Positions 21,209 to 33,833 of a stretch of DNA of 64,000 nt are shown piece after piece. Position 1 is the stretch's first letter. Every line of letters starts with the position of its first letter. This DNA is from Rattus norvegicus (lineage: Eukaryota > Chordata > Mammalia > Rodentia > Muridae), in NCBI RefSeq assembly GCF_036323735.1, contig NC_086021.1:131957476-132021475 (forward strand), given 5' to 3'. A program made the position numbers and the translations under genes. The notes beneath the pieces were generated by a model. That model worked only from the letters and a program-made list of their open reading frames with translations. It was not told the DNA's origin and made no database searches.

Positions 21209-21764
21209 AGTTACACCACATTTCTTCATGTTTCCTAATAGTATTATTTGATTATTTCATTTGAATTAAGGTTTTTTTATACATTCCATAATAAGAAGAA
21301 CCACATAAATGGATTAAGAAACATATACAAATTAGAAAGCAGATATGTTCTGTTTTCAGACCAGAAGTCTATGGTTACAGATGAAAATCAGCACAGTCAG
21401 ACAGTTCACTGTAGAAGGTCTGGCTTAGTGTCATTTAGAGATGAGTGATATGTTAAGACAGTAAGTAAGGTTCAGTAAACATTCTACATCCCATCACAAT
21501 AGCTATTGTAATATTATGAAGACAGGTCAAAGGCACTGTCAGGCAGAGGAATCTCAATTGAAAGCCATTCCCAGTGAGGAGACCTGGAGGTTATCGCAAA
21601 CTACACACAGCCTCAGACAATGACAACTCAACTGTTGGAAACAGTATGAAACAAGCTGTAATTAAAGGAAACATCACTGTGGCCAATATATGTAACAGAA
21701 GTTTAAAATTATGAGTTAAACAAGTCAGAAGCTACTACACTAGAATGCTCAGGGCCAGAGGATA
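21209..21764. other. Unique noncoding DNA
   Basis: Nothing recognised. Confidence 0.4.
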
Positions 21765-21838
21765 TTGCTTGCTTCCTTGCTACCTTCCTTCCTTCCTTTC
21801 TTGCTTGCTTGTTTGTTTATTTGTTTGTTTGTTTTTGG
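21765..21838. repeat. T-rich tetranucleotide array (TTGC/TTCC/TTTG)
   Basis: Mixed array of TTGC, TTCC and TTTG units, an imperfect low-complexity repeat. Confidence 0.85.
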
Positions 21839-23339
21839 TACATGTTACAGTTGGACAATTGGTTCAACACTGATGCAGCAGAGTGAGTGCATCAACAAGG
21901 TCAAGATTATAGACTGCTGTAGATCATTTCTGGGGAGACCTATTGCAGTTCATTCCTGGGTCTACTGGAACCTTGAATAATCCACTTACTGGTGTCATAT
22001 TTGTGTCCGTAGCTGGAAATGGCCACTAGGAGTTATTTTTATTTGGGACAAAAGGAAAGGCAAAGACCTTTTTCTATAGGAACATTCTCACCTCCTCCAG
22101 TCTCTACAGAGATGCCTGTGAGATCGACTCTTAAACCAATGAAATTCATAGCTAAGGCTTGAGAACGAGCCACAGGAGTCTCTCTGGGATACCACAAAGA
22201 AAGGTGGGCTTTCATAAGGAGTGGCTCTCAAAGGAGATTCTAGTGTTGAGGTGGGAAAAATAGCAGAGGAAAGACAACGTGGCATATGACCAGACTCTAA
22301 AAGAATGAGCAAATTTCTGCATGTACATGCAAAGGAAGATCATGGCGATGTAAAGTACGAGGAAAATTAGTAATCACTTTAGTATATTTCAGTGGAGTTG
22401 TACCCACAGTGAGCAAGCTTTCGGAGAAGCAACTGGTAAGATAGCTGGGTGATGACCACTAACTCTTTAGTGGGACCACAAATCGTGTTTCCCCTCTGTT
22501 TACTCCATAAAAGTGCATCCATTATTGACTCTGGGCCTCAAAGTCTGCATTGGGTTAGGAGAGCCTCAAAACCTTGTAAATGATATGAAGGTTTTTCACA
22601 TGATCCTCCTGGTTGGTAATATAAAGGAGAAAAACTTGATGGATGCCAGCCTCTTGTTGTCAGCAGAGTAGTACTAGATCCGCATAGCAGAGACACGGGT
22701 ACAGAGTTAGAAGAACTATTCTGTAAATAAACATATGGTTTTAAAAAGCTGTCTAAGGAGCAGGGACCGTGGGGCATCTTAGACTGAGAGAGATCTCTAT
22801 GAAACTGTAACAGAACAGGTCAACAAGCATGCTCAGAGCTGTGTGAGACCCGTGTGTACTGCATGAAGGCACAGACAGGATTTGTGGTATGCCTAAGTCA
22901 TGACTTTCGTCCTCTAGCCAGTCACAGAAGTGGGGTGAGTGAAAGCATAAATCAGAGGGAAACATGACCACAGTAACTCTTGCTCTAAGTACTGGTCAAT
23001 GAAGACAAGTGACCGAGACTGGTCCTAACATTTAGCCCAGGTTTCTCTCTCCTCTATCTGTCCTGAAGGAAGCTATGGATTTCCTCACAGTTCTCTGATG
23101 ATCACGGTTCCAGTGAAGTTGAGTGGTCTTGCTTGGATATGGCATTTAGAGAAAACATGGTTCCTGATTCTTTAGGATCAAGGGCAAAGATCTTATTGAT
23201 CCCACCTACCCCTTCTACTATGCTTGTTTTGGGAAGACTTGACAGGCAAAGTTTGCGTGCAGCTCTCAGACCCATCTTGGTGAAGATGGGACACTTGGAA
23301 ACCATGGCGGGTGTTGCTGTATAAATATAAAAAATATAA
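21839..23339. other. Unique noncoding DNA
   Basis: No recognised transposon or exon. The 104-codon minus frame at 23102-23416 overlaps the next repeat and is judged a chance frame. Confidence 0.4.
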
Positions 23340-23870
23340 AAAGTAAGGTTGTCTTTTATCCCCCTAGGTCCATCCCATATCACACTGCCGAAGGCCTCTC
23401 TCTGAGCTGTCAGCAATCTCTCTACCTATCTAGTTCCCAAGGCAGGTTTCCATGCCAGAAGCACACATCCCAACTCCATGGTGGCCCAGACCAGCCGCCA
23501 CACACTCCATTACACTTAAATCTACACACGAAAGAACACACAACACAATAACCTTTGACCCAATTGGTAAGATATAATTGCCCACCTAAACATACAAAGC
23601 CCAGTACCAGCCATTCCTTTAGAACATTAATAACCTGTAAATAGAATAGAATGTAATAGAACCTGTAAATAAGAGCTGGATCTTAATATCAGCCTCCATT
23701 TTCTCTCCACCATGACTACTCTTTCTGTCCCTGCTGTCTCTCTTCTTTTTGTTCTAGTCTCCTCCTCTTCCTTCAAACTTTCTCCCACCCATCCTTGTGC
23801 TCATCCAATGACAGGCCTCCTTCTATCCTGTACCTGCCCTCACCTGTATTTTACAAATTAAATGGGGAGA
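23340..23870 (+). repeat. Rodent medium-reiteration repeat (possible RMER-type)
   Basis: Phrases such as tgcccacctaaacatacaaa, gcccagtaccagccattcct and aacattaataacctgtaaat followed by a C/T-rich tract (about 23690-23830) and a terminal 'tattttacaaattaaatggg' match a moderately common rodent repeat. I do not recall its formal name, and whether it is LTR-derived or other is not resolved. Confidence 0.5.
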
Positions 23871-25239
23871 AGGTTCTAGTGAAGTGGTGTGAGTCCTGAG
23901 TACAGGACTAGGCAGCTGTACTTGAGGCAGCAGAATTAGCCTGGTGCTAGCACAGGGTTGTACACACAGGGCATAATGCCTGTGACTGTTTGCCTAGTGC
24001 TTGTTATGGGTCAATGAGATGAATCCCTTTTTTCAGAATTACGTACCAAAGACACGATGAGTTATGCAGTATAGTCATTCCCATCTGGTAAATCCAGGAA
24101 GGTTACCGAATGGTTTACATATCTAGAGATATGGCTGGTGGGCAAGATTCTAAGGACAGAGCTGTGAACCACCAGGCTGTACTAAGTGGTCTTCACAATG
24201 GTACTTCTGTTCTCAGGATCACCTCTAGGCCTCTCAAGAGGCTGCTTCAAGCTCCTGCTCCCCCAGAGTACACCTACACTCACACACATAACAGCTGCTC
24301 TCATAAGTCTATATATACTTTCTCATTTCCAGTAGATACAAATCTTGCTGGTGCCCAATCTCATTTTTTGGCTAGGTCTTTAAATTCTTTTTAAACATCA
24401 AGAATGCCAAGAGACCCTTTACAAAGTCTAGCAAGATATATGGGTTTTTTTTCCTCACCAATTTGAATAGACAATAGCCAGCTTTCATATGAGGTGGCCC
24501 TGGGTGAATATATGAGAAATCATATCAAAGAAATAGGAGCCCTTAAACTCCACATACACATTTAGCAAAGCATTTCATACACTTAGTCAGATTAGGAAGG
24601 GAAGTGATCTTCATTTGTGCTATCCTTCCGGGTCAAAGTCACTAAGTGCCTGCTTGTTGTGAGCTGGAGGCTTGGTTCTTTTCTCCACCACCCTCCTCAT
24701 TTCCCTCTGAAATATCTTTATCAGCCTCAGGCTCGTTCCATCTGTCAGAAGTTCCGCTGTTCCTTTGAACGACTCTTTTCAGCAAGCTGACCTCAGTGGG
24801 TTCCATCAAGACCACTTGCTTGCACTCGCTGTGACTCATTTTCACTAATTTGGGCAATGAGCAGTGAGCAGGGGCCAGTGGGGAATCCTGCGGCCTGCAA
24901 AGGACTAATCAGCTACCAGCTGTGGCATGTGAGGAAGGCGCCTGGACAGCTCCAGATGTTTCCATGCCTCAAGCCAGGAAGTTCCTCCTGTTTCCCACCT
25001 GAGGTTTTGCTTTTGAGTAAGCTCCGTGAAAACTGACCTCTCCAGCCCTGAGTCAGGCTTTCATTGCCCAAGCCACACACAGGAGTGTGCAATTTTCCCA
25101 TTTGTTTATCACAAAATTAGCTATAAGTTACCAGCCTTTTAGAAGTAAAGAAAAAGAAGCCTCTCGTCTTGGCAGGCCATTTGTGGTTTTGTTTGTTTGT
25201 CTTTTCTTCCTTATCCCTCCTTCTTCTCTCTGGTGTATT
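23871..25239. other. Unique noncoding DNA
   Basis: No recognised repeat. The acidic 71-codon minus frame at 24642-24857 was considered as an exon and rejected (see rejected list). Confidence 0.4.
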
Positions 25240-25440
25240 TGCAAAATGAGTGAAGGCTGATTTCTAGAAGGAGACTTTTCATGGCTTAGTGTCTCATGAA
25301 GATGATAAATCAAACTGGATGCCTGAATAATTACACTCATGGAGCTGGGCTGTAATTTTTTTACTGCCGAATTCACGAGGCAGTGTTCCGACTCATTATA
25401 TACAGCAGTTTTCATAACTCATGCAAATGCTACATCCAGC
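25240..25440. promoter_or_regulatory. Candidate conserved noncoding element with octamer
   Basis: Unique sequence with homeobox-type cores (gatgataaatcaaac, gaataattacactcatgg), a T-rich patch, and an exact octamer ATGCAAAT at 25421-25428. Compositionally like a conserved enhancer. Conservation itself is not visible here. Confidence 0.28.
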
Positions 25441-26204
25441 TTTTGGATAGATAGAGGAGTATTTTTAGGGATTTTCATCAATACTTAATAAAGCAATTTG
25501 TACTACAAACAGAACATTGTGATAAAGAATTCAAGAGCAAGGAAGTGCCATTAAGTCAGCTCGGGGCTTCACAGACCTGGCTCCTGTTTATAACACCTCA
25601 AGACACGGGAATTCATATTAGCAGTTGTGAGGCTGAGCCATTCTGGTGTGAAGACAATGGTGGTCTTTACTGTGGGCACTGGGAATATAGAGTTCCCTTA
25701 ATTAATTCCAATAACCAAATTGCTATGGGAATTTGTAGAAATTCATATCTTTTTGTTTCAATGGCGAAAAGAAGGCAATACCTGGTCTCCACTTTCCTGA
25801 GATAATTTCTTACAGTATTCATTGGCTTTGACCGAGAAATGTATCTCATATTTATTTGCATCTGATGCCAAGCTTTGAAGCCCAGAGGTCGTTGTTGTTA
25901 ATGTCTGTTTGCAACTCTGCAGGAGAAAAAGACTCACATATGTTAGAATCTCATCACCAAGAACCAAAGAGGAATAAAGCAGTGACCTACACAATGAAGA
26001 TAGGGTTGGGAACTAATACCGTAAGTGAACCCCAAGTAATCGTTGTTTGCTTCTGCCGGGCACAGAATGTAGCCCCTTTGTGTACAGGAGTTAAGATATA
26101 AAATGAGTAAACCATATAGCACTCATTACATGAGCAAACTCTTTGGTCAGGAAAGGAAATATTTGAGCACAAAAGCTTATATTGAAATTAAGGTGAACTA
26201 CAGA
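25441..26204. other. Unique noncoding DNA
   Basis: Nothing recognised. Confidence 0.4.
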
Positions 26205-26376
26205 CCAGCCATGTGGCACCAGGCCAGTCGTTTAATTTCTCTGGGCTTCAGGTTTTCTTCCCTGAAAAATAGATGTGCTGGTATATACCTCAGTGGCTGT
26301 TTAGGAGGGTTTAATGGATGCACAGCATATGTGAAGCCGGTAGCACAAGGCCTGACATATGGTGAGATAATGTGTC
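26205..26376 (+). mobile_element. MIR SINE relic
   Basis: Core and tail order of MIR is visible: gtttaatttctctgggcttc, a 'cctgaaaaatagatg' region, tttaggagggtttaatggat, and aaggcctgacatatggtgag. Old mammalian-wide SINE, diverged, without TSD. Confidence 0.85.
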
Positions 26377-27320
26377 AGTAAGTTTTGATGCCATTGACTT
26401 CAAGGGGCTCGACATCTGGTAGAGGAGTTCAAACATCTACATAGATCACCATAATTTAAGAATAAGTAGCTTCTATAGCCTACAAAGAAAGATTAGAGAG
26501 TAGGAAAGCCTTCTTATTGAAAACAGGGTCTAGGGGAGTCAATGATCACTCCATGGGGAAGGTCCACAGGGTAACATTAAGAGGAACTGGGCAGAAAGAA
26601 GCATCACAAGTGTCTTACTCCAGAACCGTCTAGGAGCAAACACCAGTTTGGAGATTAAATGAAGATGCTTTATTAGAGGAGCCCCTGCCAACAGTAATAA
26701 GGAGAAAGGAGAGGGACAAAATATCACAACTCAAGCAAGGCTATCCTCAGTGATGGAGAACAGAAAAGATGGTCCATCGTAGACCACATTGTAACCTAAT
26801 CACAGTTAAACTCTGGGAGGAATCCTGTGCACTGCATTCACATCAGGGGGACCACATCTTTCAGTCATGCATCTCCTAGTATCCCTGCCCATCCAGTCAT
26901 CAGCTGGCTATTACTTGAGGAGAGCAGACATCTGGGAAGAACCAGGTATGGAATGCAACAGTGGGGATCTTTTGATCAGTATCATTTCTAGGTCAGCGAG
27001 GCACGTTATTATCACATTATCAGAAGATGCAACACGTGCTCAGAATCATGTAGTAATTTAGTCACAAGAATGGTTCATCCAATGGCCAATTGGACAGGTT
27101 CAGACATAAGAACTTTTGTAGGCTTATAATTTTAAATATAGCAGCAAGGTGACAGTGGTGACCACCAGAGAGGTGACAGTGGTGACCACTATGGGGGCAG
27201 TAGAGATAGAATCACTCTAGGACATGTCATTTTGAGTATTATTCACTTCCAGGCTGGTCACTAGAGAAGCAGGGGTCATGGACTTTCAGGAAGTCTATAC
27301 CTGTGTTACCTATGGCGCTA
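26377..27320. other. Unique noncoding DNA with a small tandem duplication
   Basis: A 19-bp unit (aggtgacagtggtgaccac) occurs at 27147-27165 and 27171-27189. No other structure recognised. Confidence 0.45.
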
Positions 27321-27329
27321 CTATCAGTT

Positions 27330-27655
27330 TAGCCCCATTAATTTTCTTGATTGATGATTGGTATGGGAGGGCCTCGTCCATCAAAATGGGAGGTGCTGCT
27401 GCTGGGCAGATGCTTCTAGGAAGTGGTAGAACATGAGATGGAGAGAAACCCAGTAAACAGCATTGTTCCATGGTCTCTACCCCAGTTCCTACATCCAAGT
27501 TCTTGTCTTGAGTTCCTACGCTGACTTCCCTCAGTAATGAACAGTTGTCTGGGACATATAAGCTGAATAAGGTCTTTCCTTCTCAAGTTTCTTTTGGTCA
27601 TGGTGCCTGTCACAGCACAACAATACAAAACAAACTAGGATACAACAGATAACCT
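27330..27655 (+). repeat. Rodent dispersed repeat ('caacttgacacaaactag' type), 3' part
   Basis: Contains ttgatgattggtatgggagg, tgaacagttgtctgggacat, ataagctgaataaggtcttt and the terminal acaatacaaaacaaactagg. Same orientation as the 6.17-kb copy and lacking its first ~150 bp. Confidence 0.7.
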
Positions 27656-27734
27656 TTGTTAATACTAAGCCAGGAAGAAAAACAGGACTTAATATCATTT
27701 CTGGATTTATTTTCTGTTTCCTTATAAGCGTATA

Positions 27735-27876
27735 CCCGATGTATGTCTCTACATCCTATATGTACAGGATCCCATGAAGGTCAGAAAAAGCATTGGGTCT
27801 CCTGGAACTGGAGCTACAAATGGTTGGTAGTTGCTTTGTGGGTTCTTAGTGCTCTCACCACTGAGCCATCTTTCTT
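27735..27876 (-). mobile_element. B3-type SINE, antisense
   Basis: The plus strand shows ctggaactggagctacaaat and ctctcaccactgagccatct, the complement of the B3 body and tRNA-like head. Moderately diverged. Confidence 0.75.
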
Positions 27877-28002
27877 GTTCTTGATTTCTGCTTGTTTTAT
27901 TGCATAACTTACCACCGAGTCAAAGACATTTAATGCAAAACCTGCTTCGTTGCACCACAGGGATGATTTTGAAGGATGCTAGGGCTGCAGATGTCTTTTT
28001 CA

Positions 28003-28005
<3 letters not shown>

Positions 28006-28057
<52 letters not shown>
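28006..28057. repeat. (TG)n microsatellite
   Basis: About 25 TG units. It lies at the tail side of the following minus-strand SINE. Confidence 0.98.
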
Positions 28058-28059
<2 letters not shown>

Positions 28060-28200
28060 TCGTGTGTGCATGCCATGATGTAGAAATGAAGGTCAAAGGC
28101 CAAATTTCAGGAAATGGGTTTCTCGTTCTACCATGTGCACCTGGCCAAACTCAGATTAGCAGGTGCCTTTACTCACTAATCAATCTCACCATCCCTATAA
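28058..28200 (-). mobile_element. B4/RSINE-like SINE, antisense, diverged
   Basis: After the TG run the plus strand reads 'gatgtagaaatgaaggtcaa', 'ggtttctcgttctaccatgt' and 'tgcctttactcactaatcaa', the complement of a tRNA-derived SINE body and head. Subfamily uncertain. Confidence 0.6.
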
Positions 28201-28363
28201 TGGCAATTAACTTAAAATTAGCTGTATATTCTACTAGGGGAAAAAATCATAGCAAACCAGTTATATTCGATCCTCATTTTACCCCAATTTGGTTTTGTAA
28301 TTTTGGATTATTAAGATATACCCTTTGAGACCCAATTATGTTCAAGTTAAAAATAGCAACAGC

Positions 28364-28621
28364 AAAGGCTGAAGAGATGGCTCAGTATATAAAGTGCCTG
28401 TGGCACATACATAAGGACCCAAGTTCAAATCCCCAGCACCCATGGGAAAGCCAGGTATAGTGCCATGCCTCAGTCACTTCAGCTATAACCCAGCCATGAA
28501 TGGGTTCCTGGAGCTTTCTAGCCAGCCAGTCTAGGCAATCAGTGAGCTCCGGATTCTGTAAAAGGCCCTGTCTCACAAACAGTGCAAGAGGGAAGTATAT
28601 CATCTGACACTGGTGTCTGGT

Positions 28622-28623
<2 letters not shown>
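28364..28623 (+). mobile_element. B4/ID_B1-type composite SINE
   Basis: The left half is tRNA/ID-like (ggctgaagagatggctcagt, then aagttcaaatccccagcacc). The right half is B1-like (aagccaggtatagtgccatg, aggccctgtctcac). A (CA)n tract follows directly. Diverged, no clear TSD. Confidence 0.8.

Positions 28624-28667
<44 letters not shown>
28624..28667. repeat. (CA)n microsatellite
   Basis: About 22 CA units at the 3' end of the preceding SINE, a common origin for rodent CA repeats. Confidence 0.97.
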
Positions 28668-28670
<3 letters not shown>

Positions 28671-31600
28671 CCTCAACACACATAGACATAAAACAGTCTG
28701 ATGGATATGGATGGAAGGGCATCAGGGTATGGGAGACTCAGCTATGCATCCAGTTGCTTTTACATCCATGTTCTTTCTTTTAAGGCTTGCCTGAGACAGT
28801 TTACTGACTTATTTATAACTCTCTGTGGTTTAGAAAAGATTTAGGAAAGCTTTAAAGGATACATAAAATCCTCCGCTGTATAAATTAAAACTAAACACAG
28901 AAGAGAAAAGAAGATATGGAAGTGAATGCTGGGGATTTGGGAGTGAGGGCGAACATGCATAGTAGAAAAAGGTAGACACTCTGCAGTGGGCTAGGCACTT
29001 GGCCTCAGATTTTCTAATGGAGAGAATTAACCGTACATAATATCTGTCTAATAGAAATCTGTCATTTACATGGAAGAAGCTTTCTCTTCTCTGCCTTGAG
29101 AGAAGGAAGTAACAGATTACTTACTTTGAATAAACATAGAATTATTTGATGTGAAGAAAAAGAATCTATATTGTCTAGGTCCAAATGTGGTTCAGAAAGC
29201 CAAGTAACTTGAGCATCATCCTTCCACAGACTAGAGAGCTCCATGCAACTCTTCCCTGTGTGTTTGAAGGCAAGGGAGTTAGCAACTCTCCCTAAACTAT
29301 ACGATGGGATGATATCAGTCCATGTCTGCTCCAGGGAGCGTCTGTAAGGGTGTGTCACCAGGTGTGCATACACATAAAACACTCAAGTAGTGTCTGACAG
29401 TGGTCCACAGGTTGGCCACTGGGGTTATCAGGAGCCTTATGGAAGCTATGACCTTTTGCTGGAGTGGCATGCATTTTTCTGTGTGTATGTGTTTCTGCTT
29501 CCTGTCTTTGGGGGAATGGCAAATCAGCACAGAAAAGGGAAATATCACTGAAAAAAATTTGACCTAGCCATCCTTGATCTAAGGACACTACATCCTCCCA
29601 AATTTAAATTGTTCAAAAAATTAAATGTACATAGAGGTTAACTGTTGAATTTCAGATAAAAGAATAGAGCAGAATCCAAAACCAGCATACAGCATGAAGT
29701 AATGAATAAGTAAATCTCCCTGCATTTGGATTTTTGTTACTGTGGCAAACAGTAATAATATGGAAAAGTCACAGTATTTTAATTCTCACCCATATGTTCA
29801 CCTGGAAACCCGGGAGTTGCCCTTTGGTTCTTTGGTTTCCTCTCTCCCTCTCTGTATGTAATTCCATGGCAAGAATGATTTCTGCCTCCAGTACCTATGT
29901 CAAACATATTTACTTCTCTGTCACTCTGTACTACCAGCCTCTCCAGAACTCTCCTGAATGTGCTGACCTCCAACAGCAGTGTGCTTCTACAAACTTAATA
30001 CATGCATCATTCGTTGTTTATAAATCTTCACTTATTTTTCAGGTATCATGGGTGATGGGGGATGGTATCATCCAATGATAAGGCAGAAAATAAATCATGC
30101 TAGAGGGTGAGGCTTAACACACCCTCCTTTCAGTAGAGAGCCTGCTGATTAACTGGAGTTGGGCTGATGTAGGTGGGTCTTACCTGAGCTCAGGTCCGCA
30201 CTGTATGGTGAGCCCATGTGTATCCATGTCTGATACACACCCTTGACAATGAACCACCTAGAGTCAGCAAACCAATATGGGAAATCCAAGTTGTCTTCTC
30301 TTAAACCTCTTCTTGCACGCTGGCTGTTGGAGTCTCCTTGACTGAAGTAACAGTGCTAAGTACAAGGTTAAGTGTTGAAAAGGCACCCAACAACTGTGTA
30401 GCCAAAGCAAGGCATGTGGCAAATAGAACAGGGAGTCAGCTATCCAGGTGCTGAACCGGGTGAGGGAGAGGGAAGTGAAAGAGTTTATCTCAACGGAATC
30501 CACCTTATATACAGATTTGACTTAATCTCTGTAGTCATCTTTTTTTCCCCTTGGTTTTCAGTTCTTCAAATAAGATGAACTTTTTCCTGCCTCAAGACAT
30601 TTGCAAATGTAATTCATTAAAAGCTCCCATTTTTTGCAAGACTCTACATCCTAATTTTAGCTTAAATAGCAATTCCTCAAGAAAGCCTTTCCTGAGGATA
30701 TTGGTAGAAAGTAACTTGATTCCTATCACTTTGTAAGTTACCTTCACTGTGATAATGGCAGCTTGAGAATCCGTCTCCCAGTCTAGGCTGAAGCTTGTTC
30801 TCCATTTTCCATACAGTCTGAATCACCCTCTTTCCCTCACAATTGATAATCAAGGTGTGGGAGGGTACAGTGAAGAAAGACAATGTAAGGCTTCAAACAT
30901 CCACCTCCAGGTCAGCTTCTTCTGCAGACCGATTCCTTTTCTTCTCAAGAGGATTCTTGTTGGCCAGAGGAGCTTTTTCTTCCTGAGCTGAACCCTTGCA
31001 CTCCAAGTGAACCATACTCTCAGCAGTTAGCCCTCCTTACTCTCTGCTTTCTCTCTAGATGATACTTTCTTTCAAATTGTGTGAGTCTGTTCTCCAAGTT
31101 TTTACTTAGAAAAGCCTCCCCAAATGAGCTCTCAGTAACACCACTCAGCCTGCCTGCTCTCCTCTCCTCTGAACTGTTCTTTGGTCACAGGCACACCAGA
31201 CACCTGAAGAACAAAGAAGAAAGCCAGGCCTCCAGTCTGCCACTACAGAAGGCAAGGCAGAGTGTGTTCCATTACTACACTGGCCTCCTAAAGTTTCTGG
31301 TAGAGCTTCACTCAGCTTGAGACAAGTGATGACTGCCAGGCAGCCCCCTCCTCCTACCAAAGAATATAGTGGTCCTCAGGGTCACTCTATCAGGCGGTGG
31401 CCCTCATTACTACTTAAAAGGCCAGGTCAAACAGACTGGTGAGAGGTGACCCTGTCTGCTTGTACTTTGAGCTTCCAGTTGGCTGGAAATTAATACTGAA
31501 TTGTGGTAAGCTGGGCCTGACTGGAATGAGCTACCAACTTTAAATAAAACTGCACATTTTCAAAAGAGGCTCAAGATGAAATGTGGGGACAGTAACAACT

Positions 31601-32500
31601 ATTGATTTTTTTTTCTTTTTTGGAAGAAGAGTGAAATAGCTACTGTGTGGTTTTTAGACAAATGCCTTTGTCCCCTGCCCCTGAATGTTTCTTGTGGGAG
31701 TCAGTGAAATATGCAGACATTATTAGAAGAAAGCCTAGATTTTTAAGAAGACAGACAACTTTGCTGGCTGGTATACTGCTGGATAAAAACGAAACAAAAC
31801 AAACAAAGCAAGTAGAATTTGAGAGCACCAGTTCCTTACATTCTCCCCCTACCATTAGTCTCTCTTTCTTCCTCTTCTTTTCTATATGTTTAACCCCCAA
31901 CTTGAGCCCATAATCCCTTGAGCTTTCAATTAATTTTCGATCCTTCCTCCTGTGTCAACTTCTCTATGGATTTCTTTTTTAATTGCAAGACTCTCATTGC
32001 CTATTGTCCCCGTTCTTTCATCTGAAGCTCTTTGTGTGATGAAATGATCTGGATATCACTTTTCTCAATTCTTTTGACGATTATATGTAACTGGTACCAC
32101 ACCAATTATACAAGAGAGACGTAAATGTGTGTTACAAGACAGGTTGTCTGAATAACACTTACCCCCCACCCCGCCCCCAATGTTCAATTCCCGATTAATG
32201 GGATATCATGGCATAACTGAGTATGAGGGCTGTTAGAAATTTGACAACAAAGATTTCTGATAAACAACCAAATCATAATTCAGAATCAAGAGAATAATGC
32301 ATCTCTGGTCATGCCAACCCTAACCCATGTTGCATCACACAACTCCACTACAGTCTTGGGTCTGTGGTGTTCACACAATATCTATCCTTTCCACTGCCCA
32401 TGCTGTAACATCCCATACCAGCAAAGGCTGCTGTTGTATCTTGGCTTGGATTAGAGAACATTGAGTATTGTGCGTATGCTGTGTATTTTCTTTCTTATAG
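28668..32500. other. Unique noncoding DNA, about 3.8 kb without recognised repeats
   Basis: I recognise no transposon, simple repeat longer than ~20 bp, RNA gene or exon. Several 60-114 codon frames occur on both strands (for example 29062-29382 minus, 29734-30078 plus), but none shows a domain and many overlap one another on opposite strands. A repeat-poor stretch this long is mildly unusual compared with the rest of the window. Confidence 0.45.
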
Positions 32501-32832
32501 AACTATGGTGTGTTAACCATGGAAAAGAAAATATTTTTATTAAATTAATTAATTTGACAATTAGATATACAAATGTATTATGTATGCATGTATGCATACA
32601 TGTATATATGTATGTGTGCACGCATATATGTATGTAATGCATTCTGGTTACTTTCTGCACTCGCTGTTTGTATTTCCTTCCTATCCCTATCTCTTCCTCT
32701 CTATCTATCTTCCCCAGATTGGTGACATTTGGCTTGGTTTTGTACCCACTTAGTTGAACCAGGGCTGTCTGTATTACTATCTCATTGGAAGTAGGGTTAC
32801 CACCAGTGGATACACAACTAAGGCCAACAACT

Positions 32833-33827
32833 ACTTTTTTTTTTATCTTTATTAATTTGAGTATTTCTTATTTACATTTCGATTGTTATTCCCCTTCCCG
32901 GTTTCCAGGCCAACATCCCCCAACCCCTCCCTCTCCCCTTCTTTATTGGTGTTCCCCTCCCCATCCTCCCCCCAGTACCACCCTCCCCCCAACAATCACA
33001 TTCACTGGGGGTTCAGTATTGGCAGGACCCAGGGCTTCCCCTTCCACTGGTGCTCTTACTAGGCTATCCATTGCTACCTTTGCAGTTGGAGTCCAGGGTC
33101 AGTCCATGTATAGTCTTTAGGTAGTGGCTTAGTCCCTGGAAGCTCTGGTTGGTTGGCAATGTTGTTCATATGGGGTCTCAAGCCCCTTCAAGCTCTTCCA
33201 GGCCTTTCTCTGATTCCTTCAACGGGTGTCCCGTTCTCAGTTCAGTGGTTTGGTGCTGGCATTCGCCTATGCATTTGCTGTATTCTGGCTGTGTCTCTCA
33301 GGAGAGATCTACATCCGGTTCCTGTCAGCCTGCACTTCTTTGCTTCATCCATTTTATCTAGTTTGGTGGCTGTATATGTATGGGCCACATGTGGGGCAGG
33401 CTCTGAATGGGTGTTCCCTCTGCCTCTGTTCTAAACTTTGCCTCCCTATTCCCTGCCAAGGGTATTCTTGTTCCCCCTTTAAAGAAGGAGTAAAGCATTC
33501 GCATATTGGTCATCCCTTTTGAGTTTCATATGTTCTGTGCATCTAGGGTAATTCAAGCATTTGGGCTAATAGGCACTTATCAATGAGTGCATACCATGTG
33601 TGTTTTTCTGTGATTGGGTTAGCTCACTCAGGATGATATTTTCAGTTCCATCCATTTGCCATTTGAATTTCATAGTCATTGTTTTTGATAGCTGAGTAAT
33701 ATTCCATTGTGTAGATGTACCACATTTTCTGTATCCATTCCTCTGTTGAAGTGCATCTGGGTTCTTTCCAGCTTCTGGCTATTATAAATAAGGCTGCTAT
33801 GAACATAGTGGAGCACGTGTCTTTGGG
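32833..33827 (-). mobile_element. Rat L1, 5'-truncated (~1 kb), antisense
   Basis: On the plus strand: T run (poly(A) complement), ttgagtatttcttatttaca, a C-rich tract at 32885-33000 complementary to the L1 polypurine tract, ggcttccccttccactggtg, atatggggtctcaagcccct. The ORF2 3' end complement runs to the truncation near ggagcacgtgtctttggg. The 8-bp repeat caacaact at 32825-32832 and 33828-33835 is the TSD. Little mutated, so relatively young. Confidence 0.92.
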
Positions 33828-33833
33828 CAACAA
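33642..33833 (-). pseudogene. L1 ORF2 C-terminal fragment
   Basis: A minus-strand frame containing the L1 ORF2 C-terminal signature WYIYTMEYYSAIKNN, preceded by the usual IIARSWKEPRC-like segment. Only about the last 60 residues of the ~1,300-residue endonuclease/reverse transcriptase remain because the insertion is 5'-truncated. The first residues read into flanking DNA. No activity is possible from this copy. Confidence 0.85.

Noticed and set aside
24642..24857. Acidic/charged 71-codon minus frame resembling an exon of a nuclear protein
   Set aside because: No recognised domain, no clear splice sites at both edges, and the length is within chance expectation.
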